Assembly: GCA_035507915.1 (NCBI GenBank)
Contig: DATJNS010000420.1
Span: 1 to 8,823 of the forward strand
Reading direction: 5' to 3'
DNA length: 8,823 bases
From: JACQAI01 sp035507915
Lineage (GTDB): Bacteria; Pseudomonadota; Alphaproteobacteria; Elsterales; Elsteraceae
The notes beneath the pieces were generated by a model. That model was not told the origin of the DNA. It saw nothing but the letters and a program-made list of their open reading frames with translations, and did not search any database. Made by a program: the position numbers and the translations under genes. Shown piece by piece: positions 1 through 5,452 of this stretch. Within the stretch, counting starts at the first letter, position 1; each line of letters begins with the position of its first letter.

Positions 1-807
1 GACGTGCTCGACGCGCTGGGCGTCAACTACCGGGTCGCCGGCGGTCCGGGCAGCTGCTGCGGCATCCTGCAGACGCGCGGCGGCGATCTCGCGGCGGCCG
101 GGCGCATCGCCTACCGGACGGCCGACCGCTTCGGCGGAACCACCTCGGGCACGGTGCTGTCGTGGTGCCCGACCTGCCAGGTGCAGTTCGGCGAGACCGT
201 GCTGCCGAGCAAGCGCGCGCAGGACGGCACCGACCTCGAGATGGAGCCGCTGGTGCTGTGGCTGGAGCGCCGGCTCGACGAACTGAAGCGCCTGATGGTG
301 CATCCGGTGACCAAGCGCGTCGCGCTGCACGACCATCCGGGCGTGGCCGGCGCGGGCGCCGCCGTGCGCCGCATCCTGGAGGCGATCCCCGGGCTCGAGT
401 TCGTCGATCTGGCGCAGCTGCCGGTCGGCTACATGTGCAACACGCTGAAGCCCGTGCCCGCCTTCAAACGCGCGCTGCACCAGAACCTGCTCGAGGCCGC
501 GAGCGCCGCCGGCGTGACGACCCTGGCGGGCGTGTATCACGCCTGCCACCGCGAGCTCTGCGCGCACGAGCGCGACTGGCCGTTCGAGGTCGTCAACTTC
601 ATGGAGCTGATCGGCGAGGCGATGGGCTTTCGGCGCCCCGACGTGTTCAAGCGCCTCAAGATCCTGCAGGACGTCGACGCCGTCATCGCCGACACCCAAG
701 ACCTGATCGACGCCTACGGGCTTGATCTCGAGGAGGTCCGCAGCGTCATCCTCGAGGACATGTTCGCCGACCAACCCTTGCCGCTGCGCGGCGCGCCGGC
801 ATCTTAG
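1..807 (+). CDS. CCG-domain (Fe-S)-binding protein, HdrB-like (5' partial)
   Basis: The reading frame is open from the first base and ends at TAG 805-807, giving 268 visible residues. The GTG at base 4 is unlikely to be the start, because the conserved CCG motif begins before the window. What is seen, numbering residues from base 1: C19-C20, then exactly 35 residues, then C56-P-T-C59. This is the second part of the CX31-39CCX35-36CXXC signature of heterodisulfide-reductase subunit B and related proteins, which binds a [4Fe-4S]-type cluster. A second, diverged copy follows: HDHPG at 110-114 (usually H-x-x-C), RRILEAIPGLEF at 123-134, a lone C146 in YMCN instead of CC, and C182-HREL-C187. Such proteins usually act in the cytoplasm as electron-transfer subunits with flavin or other Fe-S partners. 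The partner and exact role cannot be told because the upstream genes are missing. The family call is firm; the degenerate second motif is noted as odd. Confidence 0.85.
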   Translation, partial: DVLDALGVNYRVAGGPGSCCGILQTRGGDLAAAGRIAYRTADRFGGTTSGTVLSWCPTCQVQFGETVLPSKRAQDGTDLEMEPLVLWLERRLDELKRLMVHPVTKRVALHDHPGVAGAGAAVRRILEAIPGLEFVDLAQLPVGYMCNTLKPVPAFKRALHQNLLEAASAAGVTTLAGVYHACHRELCAHERDWPFEVVNFMELIGEAMGFRRPDVFKRLKILQDVDAVIADTQDLIDAYGLDLEEVRSVILEDMFADQPLPLRGAPAS

Positions 808-814
808 GCGCGCC
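790..814. repeat. GC-rich inverted repeat (stem-loop) spanning the stop codon
   Basis: The octamer GGCGCGCC occurs at 790-797 and 807-814. It is its own reverse complement, so the two copies can pair into an 8-base-pair all-GC stem with a 9-base loop, GGCATCTTA. The stop codon TAG (805-807) lies at the loop/stem junction. No T-tract follows, so this is not a classical intrinsic terminator. It could still stabilise the 3' end of the Fe-S protein mRNA or slow polymerase before the next gene. GGCGCGCC is a likely chance octamer in such GC-rich DNA (another copy lies near 1537), so the function is uncertain. Confidence 0.4.
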
Positions 815-822
815 GCTCCGCT

Positions 823-1329
823 GTGCGCCGATCGGCAGCGTGGATGGCGGGCCTGGTCGCGATGTTGTCCGCCTGCACTGTCTCGGTCGACGATCACCCA
901 ACGCCCACCGAAGCCATCGCAGCCGTGCTGCGGACACGGCTTGCGGAAGCGAAAGCGATCAAGGACGACTCAGTCGAATGTATCGGCGTCTACGGTCCGA
1001 ATGGGTTGGGTGATCCGGCGCACGACGTCACTGACGATATCCGCGCCGCACACCTGCAGCGGTATCCCGTTTCAGAATGTCGGCTAGACGAGAAGACGTT
1101 GGTATATCACGTCGAGTCGAATGGCAGACCTGCGCGGCTGTTCACCTGTACAGCATCTTCCGCCACCGAGCTGTTCTTGCCGCCGCCCACCGACTCAGTA
1201 CGCGTCAGGTGCACGATTTCGCCAAGAAGCATCATAGATACGATGTCAACATCGGTTGACATCTACGACGTCCATCGTCGAGTCACGGGAGTTTTGACAG
1301 TCAAATTGGTCGGCGCCATGGTTCACTAG
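823..1329 (+). CDS. Putative small lipoprotein, function unknown
   Basis: This encodes 168 residues from GTG 823; an in-frame ATG at 844 (residue 8) is an alternative start. The N-terminus has two arginines, a short hydrophobic stretch (AGLVAML) and the lipobox L-S-A-C at residues 15-18. Signal peptidase II cleavage before C18 is therefore predicted, with lipid anchoring. The residue after Cys is Thr rather than Asp, which under the E. coli +2 rule would favour the outer membrane. The mature part has four more cysteines (within ECIG, SECR, FTCT and VRCT), so disulfides are possible in the periplasm. I recognise no domain. No good Shine-Dalgarno precedes the GTG. By hand count, GC is only about 50-60 % from 961 to 1329, against 67-78 % in sampled neighbouring lines, which hints at a recent arrival or weak codon selection. 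It lies 15 bases after the Fe-S gene on the same strand and converges on the ABC permease. That it is a real gene is likely, not certain. Confidence 0.65.
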   Translation: MRRSAAWMAGLVAMLSACTVSVDDHPTPTEAIAAVLRTRLAEAKAIKDDSVECIGVYGPNGLGDPAHDVTDDIRAAHLQRYPVSECRLDEKTLVYHVESNGRPARLFTCTASSATELFLPPPTDSVRVRCTISPRSIIDTMSTSVDIYDVHRRVTGVLTVKLVGAMVH

Positions 1330-1362
1330 AACGGACGCCGCTCTAGTCCCAACACCTATTGT

Positions 1363-1383
1363 CGTCATCAGTCTCGCATGACG
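1363..1383. terminator. Weak stem-loop between convergent genes
   Basis: CGTCAT (1363-1368) and ATGACG (1378-1383) form a 6-base-pair stem, extendable by two G-T pairs, with a 9-base loop. It lies in the 88-base gap where the lipoprotein gene and the ABC permease gene converge, the expected place for a bidirectional terminator. The downstream side on the + strand is only mildly T-rich, and the - strand side has no T run. The stem is short, so this is a guess. Confidence 0.25.
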
Positions 1384-1417
1384 GTCAATCTTCGTTTCCC
1401 ATCGGTCTCGAAACAGG

Positions 1418-2377
1418 CTACGCCCGGATCTCCTGGCGCTGGAACACCACGTAGGTGATCGCGAACAGCGCGATCACGATGGCGATCAGCGCGGTGATCT
1501 GCGGCCAGCAGACCAGCAGGCTCTGCGCGTAGGACAAAGGCGCGCCGGGCACCGCGCCGATCATGTCCTGCGGGAACACGAGGCCGAGGCTGCGGGTCGC
1601 CGGCTCGAGCAGCGCCAGCATCGCCTCGGTGAACAGGAAGCTCGGGCTGAAGCGCGACAGCATGAGCTGCCAGCGCAGCTGCTCGATGCTCTGCAGGCCG
1701 AGCATGCGCGCCACCTCGTTGGGCGACAGGGCATCGACGACCAGGCCGACGACCCAGGTCCACACCACGGTCACGAGCAGCCACAGGCCCAGCGTGCACA
1801 GGGCCGAGGTCGCCGCCGAGCGGAACACCACCGAGAACAGGATCGCGACCGCAAGCCAGACGCCGGCATAGGCGAGCGCGACCAGGAGGAAGGTGAAGGC
1901 GCGCACGACCTCCTCGGCGCTCGGCGGCACGCCGAGCAGGATCAGGCCGAGCCCGAACAGGAGCAGCCACAGCACCGTCAGGCTGACGGCGAGCGTCGCC
2001 AGCGCGGCCAGGAACTTGCCCAGCAGCACGGCGTCGCGATAGACCGGCTGCGACAGCACGCGGCTCAGGGTGCGCCGGTTGAACTCGCTGTTGATCGCAT
2101 CGAAGCCGAGCCCGAGCGAGATCACCGGGATCGCGAAGCTGAGCAGCACCGGGAACGACAGGCTCGCCTCGCGCGTCCCGGTGAAGATGCGCAGAAACAG
2201 GTACGGATCGGAGACCGTCACCGTCTTGATGTCGCCGATCGTGCTGTAGAGCGCGCCGAGACCGATCAGCACGATCAGCCATTCGAGCACGCGCATGCGC
2301 ACGCTCGACAGATGATCGGCGAATTCCTTGAGGAAGACCGCGCCCAGGCCGGTCCACGGCGAGCCCTCACGCCGCAT
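1418..2377 (-). CDS. ABC-2 type transporter permease (NosY-like)
   Basis: This is a 319-residue integral membrane protein and the permease half of an ABC-2 system. About six hydrophobic segments are visible: residues ~31-45, 75-95, 121-150, 160-184, 189-215 and 283-312. Between the second and third lies a polar stretch with NSEFNRRTLSRVLSQPVYR (96-114), followed by GK at 120-121. This matches the conserved 'E...GTL..LLS.PV.R' loop of NosY/ABC-2 permeases that contacts the ATPase. The large loop 216-282 would be extracytoplasmic, an inference from helix count. The start is supported by GAGGAG (2390-2385) seven bases before ATG 2377-2375. The gene overlaps the ATPase stop by 11 bases and ends the operon, so it should be made in step with the ATPase. 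ABC-2 permeases usually export drugs, polysaccharides or lipids, or help assemble proteins; the substrate here is unknown. Confidence 0.9.
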   Translation of the reverse strand: MRREGSPWTGLGAVFLKEFADHLSSVRMRVLEWLIVLIGLGALYSTIGDIKTVTVSDPYLFLRIFTGTREASLSFPVLLSFAIPVISLGLGFDAINSEFNRRTLSRVLSQPVYRDAVLLGKFLAALATLAVSLTVLWLLLFGLGLILLGVPPSAEEVVRAFTFLLVALAYAGVWLAVAILFSVVFRSAATSALCTLGLWLLVTVVWTWVVGLVVDALSPNEVARMLGLQSIEQLRWQLMLSRFSPSFLFTEAMLALLEPATRSLGLVFPQDMIGAVPGAPLSYAQSLLVCWPQITALIAIVIALFAITYVVFQRQEIRA

Positions 2378-3320
2378 CGCGATGCTCCTCGAAATAGCGC
2401 GCGTAGATCGCCTCGAGGCTGAGCTCGAGCAGGTTGAGGCGCTTGACCTGCGCGCCGCCGCCGACCAGCGCGGCGGCGAGCTCGGCGCGCACGTCGCGCG
2501 CGCAGAACAGCCGGAAGGTGCCGGAGCCCTCGAGCGTCACCCGCCGCACGCCGGCGACGCGCTCGAGCAGGCCCGGCACGCCGTCGCCATCGGCCTCGAC
2601 CTGGATGACCGTATCGCCGCCGAACACCGTGGTCGCGAGCTCGCCGACCGTGCCGATCAGCGCGATGCGGCCGCGGTTGAACAGCGCCACCCGGTCGCAC
2701 ACGCTCTGCACCCGCTCGAGCAGGTGCGACGACAGCATCACGGCGACGCCGTCGGCCTTCAGGTTGCGGATCATGTCGAGCAGCTCGAGGGTCGCCTGCG
2801 GATCGAGCCCCGAGGTCGGCTCGTCGAGGATGGCGATCTCGGCGCGCTTGAGCCAGATCTCGGACAGGCCGAGGCGCTGGCGCATGCCGCGCGAGTAGGT
2901 GGCGACGCGCCGGTCGGCGACCCCGGAGAGGCCGACCCGCCCGAGCGCCACCTCCATGCGATCCTCGACCTCGGCGCGCGGGATGCCGGCCAGCTTGGCG
3001 GTGTAGCGGAGGTTCTCGCGCGCCGTCATGTTGTCGTAGAAGCCGACCGAGTCGGGCAGATAGCCGACCCGACGCTTGACCGCGAGCGGCGCGCGCGTCG
3101 GATCGAGCCCGACGACGCGCACCGTGCCCGCGCTCGTCTCGGTCAGCCCGAGCAGCATCAGGATCACGGTGGTCTTGCCGGCGCCGTTGGGCCCGAGCAG
3201 GCCGAAGATCTCGCCGCGCCGGATCACCAGGTCGATGCCGTCGACCGCGGTCACCGCGCCGTAGCGCTTGACCAGGCCATGCACCTCGATGACCGGCTCG
3301 CTGGTGGCGGTGTCGCTCAT
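2367..3320 (-). CDS. ABC transporter ATP-binding protein
   Basis: This is a 317-residue cytoplasmic ATPase that powers the adjoining permease. It has Walker A GPNGAGKT (43-50), GYLPD at 86-90 in the Q-loop region with Asp where many ABC proteins have Gln (common in CcmA/NosF-like exporters), signature YSRGMRQRLGL (142-152), Walker B AILDEPTSGLDP (163-174) and the H-loop SSH (H199). A ~90-residue C-terminal extension ends in LNLLELSLEAIYARYFE, typical of ABC-2 ATPases. The frame is open upstream to 3398, but ATG 3320-3318 is chosen. It gives the normal N-terminus (I-E-V-H-G-L-V-K-R-Y), while the upstream extension is arginine-rich and overlaps the preceding gene. The ATG overlaps the upstream stop as ATGA and has no Shine-Dalgarno, so translational coupling to the NEW3 gene is expected. 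All catalytic motifs are intact. Confidence 0.95.
   Translation of the reverse strand: MSDTATSEPVIEVHGLVKRYGAVTAVDGIDLVIRRGEIFGLLGPNGAGKTTVILMLLGLTETSAGTVRVVGLDPTRAPLAVKRRVGYLPDSVGFYDNMTARENLRYTAKLAGIPRAEVEDRMEVALGRVGLSGVADRRVATYSRGMRQRLGLSEIWLKRAEIAILDEPTSGLDPQATLELLDMIRNLKADGVAVMLSSHLLERVQSVCDRVALFNRGRIALIGTVGELATTVFGGDTVIQVEADGDGVPGLLERVAGVRRVTLEGSGTFRLFCARDVRAELAAALVGGGAQVKRLNLLELSLEAIYARYFEEHRDAA
3317..3320 (-). other. ATGA stop/start overlap (translational coupling)
   Basis: On the - strand the start codon ATG (3320-3318) of the ATPase and the stop TGA (3319-3317) of the NEW3 gene share two bases. The 20 bases upstream of this ATG contain no purine-rich ribosome-binding site. Termination-reinitiation is therefore the likely way the ATPase is translated. 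This junction also decides the ATPase start. Confidence 0.8.
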
Positions 3321-4501
3321 CGCCGGCCGAAGCGCGCGACCGCGCCGACGACGATCAGGAGCGCGACCGCGATGATGGCGATGCCGACGACGCCCCACAG
3401 GGTCGAGGTCGTCACCGTCACGCGGTAGTCGGCCGAGCTCGAGTCGCCCTTCGCGCTGGCGCGGAAGGTCGTCATGTAGTCGCCGGCGACCGCCTTGGAC
3501 GACGGCGTCAGCAGCACCTGCACGGGCGCCGACGCGCCGGCGTCGAGCGCGGCGATCTTCTTGGGCTCGAACTCGGTCTTCCAGTCCGACGGCGGCGAGC
3601 CCGACAGCTCGATGTCGGCGGCCGGCGCGCTGCCGTCGTTGGTCACGACGAGATTGATCGGCGTGGCGCTGCCGGCTTCCGCCGCGCCGCTGAGCCGGCC
3701 GTCCTTGCCGCTCAGCCTGAGCTTGGGCTGACCCGAGATCTGCATGGTGAGCGGCGTCTCGGCGCTGGCGCCTTCGGCGCTGACGCGCGCGACCACCTGG
3801 TACTCGCCGGCCGAGACCGTGGCGGGCGGCTGGACCTTGACCTTGACGTCCTTGGTCTGGCCCGCCTCGACCGGGATCGAGCTGATCTCCTGCGTGCCGT
3901 AGGCCTCGGTGTAGGACGCCTGGAAACCCGGCGGCGCGCTCGCCGCCAAGCCGACCACGAGATCCTTGGCGCTGTCGTTGCGGATGGTCAGCTGGTACTC
4001 GAAGCTCGACTTCGGCGTGCCGCGCCAGGACGGCTGCTTGGCCTTGAGCCCGAGGCTCGCCGGCAGCTCGCTGCCGAGCGACAGCTTGAGGGGGAGCTCG
4101 GCCTTGGCGCCGCCCTGCGCCTCGGCGTGCAGGACCAGCGGCTGGTTGTTCGCCGTGGCGCCCGCCGGCACGTCGACGCGCAGCTGCAGATTGACGGACT
4201 CGTTGGTGTCGGGCATCGCGGCGGTGATCGGCTCGCTGCCGCCGACGAACTCGGCCTTCCAGCCCTGGGGCAGCCCGCTGATCGACAGGCCGACGGGCTG
4301 CGGCGGCAGGCCGTAGTTGTGCAGCTTCAGCTTGAGCGTGCTGGTCTCGCCCGCGGCGACCGTGACGGTCGGATAGTCGGTGACCAGGAAGATGCCCTGC
4401 ACATGGGCCGGCGCCTCCGCGGCACGCGCCCCGCCCATCGGCACGAGACAGGCCCCGAGGCAGGCCCCCAGGGAGGCCAGGATCAGCAGACTTCGCCGCA
4501 T
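3317..4501 (-). CDS. Secreted, membrane-anchored NEW3-domain protein (three Ig-like repeats)
   Basis: This encodes 394 residues from ATG 4501, chosen because GGGAG (4515-4511) lies nine bases upstream and a signal peptide follows at once. The frame is open further, to 4576, but that extension is charged and not signal-like. Residues 1-28 (two arginines, a hydrophobic core, then ARA|AEA) form an export signal. Two LGAC motifs (11-14 and 15-18) also resemble lipoboxes. Three Ig-like NEW3-type units follow at ~36-142, 148-258 and 260-366. Each carries an equivalent aromatic turn: LPQGWKAEF, PPGFQASYTE and PPSDWKTEF. A hydrophobic helix at ~368-390 and the tail RFGRR anchor the C-terminus, leaving the repeats outside the membrane. 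NEW3 proteins of this shape are known next to ABC-2 ATPase/permease pairs in proteobacteria, but I know of no proven function. It may be the extracytoplasmic substrate-handling or scaffold subunit. It heads the operon, 151 bases after the GntR gene. Confidence 0.85.
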   Translation of the reverse strand: MRRSLLILASLGACLGACLVPMGGARAAEAPAHVQGIFLVTDYPTVTVAAGETSTLKLKLHNYGLPPQPVGLSISGLPQGWKAEFVGGSEPITAAMPDTNESVNLQLRVDVPAGATANNQPLVLHAEAQGGAKAELPLKLSLGSELPASLGLKAKQPSWRGTPKSSFEYQLTIRNDSAKDLVVGLAASAPPGFQASYTEAYGTQEISSIPVEAGQTKDVKVKVQPPATVSAGEYQVVARVSAEGASAETPLTMQISGQPKLRLSGKDGRLSGAAEAGSATPINLVVTNDGSAPAADIELSGSPPSDWKTEFEPKKIAALDAGASAPVQVLLTPSSKAVAGDYMTTFRASAKGDSSSADYRVTVTTSTLWGVVGIAIIAVALLIVVGAVARFGRR

Positions 4502-4510
4502 TGTTCTTTT

Positions 4511-4515
4511 CTCCC
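4511..4515 (-). promoter_or_regulatory. Shine-Dalgarno of the NEW3 gene
   Basis: GGGAG on the - strand (4515-4511) is followed by an A-rich nine-base spacer and ATG 4501-4499. It settles the start of the NEW3 protein 25 codons inside the longest open frame. Confidence 0.7.
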
Positions 4516-4528
4516 GTGGCTCTGGCCG

Positions 4529-4543
4529 GCCCGGTCGCCGGGC
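4529..4543 (-). other. GC stem-loop in the leader of the NEW3-ABC operon
   Basis: GCCCGG (4529-4534) and CCGGGC (4538-4543) form a perfect 6-base-pair stem with a 3-base loop. It lies 13 bases upstream of the NEW3 Shine-Dalgarno. If the transcript includes it, it would be a compact leader hairpin. No T run follows, so it is not a clear terminator for the upstream GntR gene. Short GC stems are common in such DNA. Confidence 0.3.
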
Positions 4544-4652
4544 GGACGAGAATTCATGATGTGGCCGGATTTTCAAGAGCTTCGCCCGCGAGACAACGCT
4601 TCACGCGGTCGCAGGGGCGATCGGCATGGATCAAGCGTGGGTCAACCGCACC

Positions 4653-5366
4653 TCATGCGTCGGCCGTCACGGTCGCGCGGGTGAACGCCTCGATATAGTC
4701 GAGCAGGCGGTCCGACGCGGCGGCGGCTGCGTCGGCGTCGCCGTCGGCGATCGCCAGCGCCAGGTTGGCGTGCAGCCGCGCCGCCAGCGGCAGGTCGGCG
4801 ACCTCCTTGTAATGGATGTACCAGAAGCGCCGGGACAGGCCGTGCATCAGCGTCATCGCGCCGGTGGCGAACTCGTTGCGCGCCGCCTCGAGCTCGAGCA
4901 GGTTGAGCTCACGGTCGCTGCGCATGAAGGCGATGTCGTCGTTGCTGCGCGCCGTCTCCGCCATGGCGCCGGCGATGGCGCGGAACCGCTGCCGCTGCGC
5001 GTCGCCGGCGCGCCGCGCCGCCGAGCGCGCGATCAGCCGCTCGAGCTCACGGCGCACCTCGAGCAGGCGCAGCTGGGTGCGCACGTTGATCTCCGAGACC
5101 ATGATGCCGCGCCGCGGCAGCACGACCACCAGGCGTTCGCGCGCCAACCGCTGCAGCGCCTCGCGGATCGGCGTGCGCCCGATGCCGAGCCGCGCGCTCA
5201 GCGACGCCTCGGAGACCACCGAGCCGGGCGCGATCCGGAGCGTGACGATGAGCTCCTCGATCAGGCGGTAGGCCCGCTCGGTCAGGCTCTCGAGGATCCG
5301 CTCGGCGGACGCGCCCGCTGGTTGTGACTCGATGTCGGTTGTGCGCCTTGCAACTGGCATGCTCAC
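4653..5366 (-). CDS. GntR-family transcriptional regulator with FCD domain
   Basis: This encodes 237 residues from GTG 5366, or 235 from ATG 5360; neither start has a clear Shine-Dalgarno. An N-terminal winged helix-turn-helix at ~28-92 contains SARLGIGRTPIREALQRLARERL (57-79) and the wing PRRGIMV (84-90), the hallmark of FadR-subfamily GntR proteins. An all-helical FCD ligand-binding domain occupies ~96-230. FCD domains usually hold a metal through an Asp and three His. Here D151 and H199 remain, but the expected 'DxxxH' reads D151-REL-N155, and the last His position falls in SDRLLDYI (218-225). The ligand mode may therefore differ. Such dimeric regulators sense small organic acids or amino acids and usually repress the genes next to them. 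Divergent transcription from the substrate-binding protein at 5453 makes that gene the likely target. The NEW3-ABC operon downstream on the same strand is separated by 151 bases and is probably independent. Confidence 0.9.
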   Translation of the reverse strand: MSMPVARRTTDIESQPAGASAERILESLTERAYRLIEELIVTLRIAPGSVVSEASLSARLGIGRTPIREALQRLARERLVVVLPRRGIMVSEINVRTQLRLLEVRRELERLIARSAARRAGDAQRQRFRAIAGAMAETARSNDDIAFMRSDRELNLLELEAARNEFATGAMTLMHGLSRRFWYIHYKEVADLPLAARLHANLALAIADGDADAAAAASDRLLDYIEAFTRATVTADA

Positions 5367-5376
5367 GACATATCAC
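5348..5376 (+). promoter_or_regulatory. Candidate sigma-70-type promoter of the binding-protein gene
   Basis: TTGCAA (5348-5353) and TATCAC (5371-5376) are separated by exactly 17 bases. Each matches the TTGACA/TATAAT consensus at four of six positions. Transcription would begin near 5383 and leave a leader of about 70 bases before ATG 5453. The -35 box lies inside the first codons of the divergent GntR gene. Consensus promoters are less diagnostic in GC-rich alphaproteobacteria. Confidence 0.35.
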
Positions 5377-5386
5377 ACCAATATCA
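5370..5386. promoter_or_regulatory. AT-rich direct repeat ATATCA, possible GntR operator
   Basis: ATATCA occurs at 5370-5375 and 5381-5386, start-to-start spacing 11 bases, about one helical turn, in an otherwise GC-rich gap. The first copy overlaps the candidate -10 box of the binding-protein gene and lies just upstream of the GntR start, a natural site for autoregulation and divergent control. GntR operators are usually inverted rather than direct repeats, so the assignment is tentative. Confidence 0.3.
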
Positions 5387-5440
5387 GCGCGAGAACGCCG
5401 ACGTGGCGCGCATCCACGCATCACGCGCGAGCGCCGATCG

Positions 5441-5446
5441 GGGAGG
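5441..5446 (+). promoter_or_regulatory. Shine-Dalgarno of the substrate-binding-protein gene
   Basis: GGGAGG (5441-5446) stands six bases before ATG 5453. It fixes the start 43 codons inside the longest open frame, which reaches back to 5324 and into the divergent gene. Confidence 0.8.
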
Positions 5447-5452
5447 CCGTCG

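Noticed and set aside
2328..3428. A 366-residue + strand open frame opposite the ABC ATPase
   Set aside because: The opposite strand encodes an ATPase with all motifs intact; the + strand product is low-complexity, as expected of an antisense frame in GC-rich DNA.
4501..4576. Longer N-terminus (25 extra residues) for the NEW3 protein
   Set aside because: The extension is charged and would bury the signal peptide; the Shine-Dalgarno at 4515-4511 supports ATG 4501.
4502..4652. A promoter for the NEW3-ABC operon (TTGACC at 4645-4640 or TTGAAA at 4576-4571, - strand)
   Set aside because: Neither -35-like box has an acceptable -10 box at 16-18 bases, so no promoter is claimed although one may exist in this gap.
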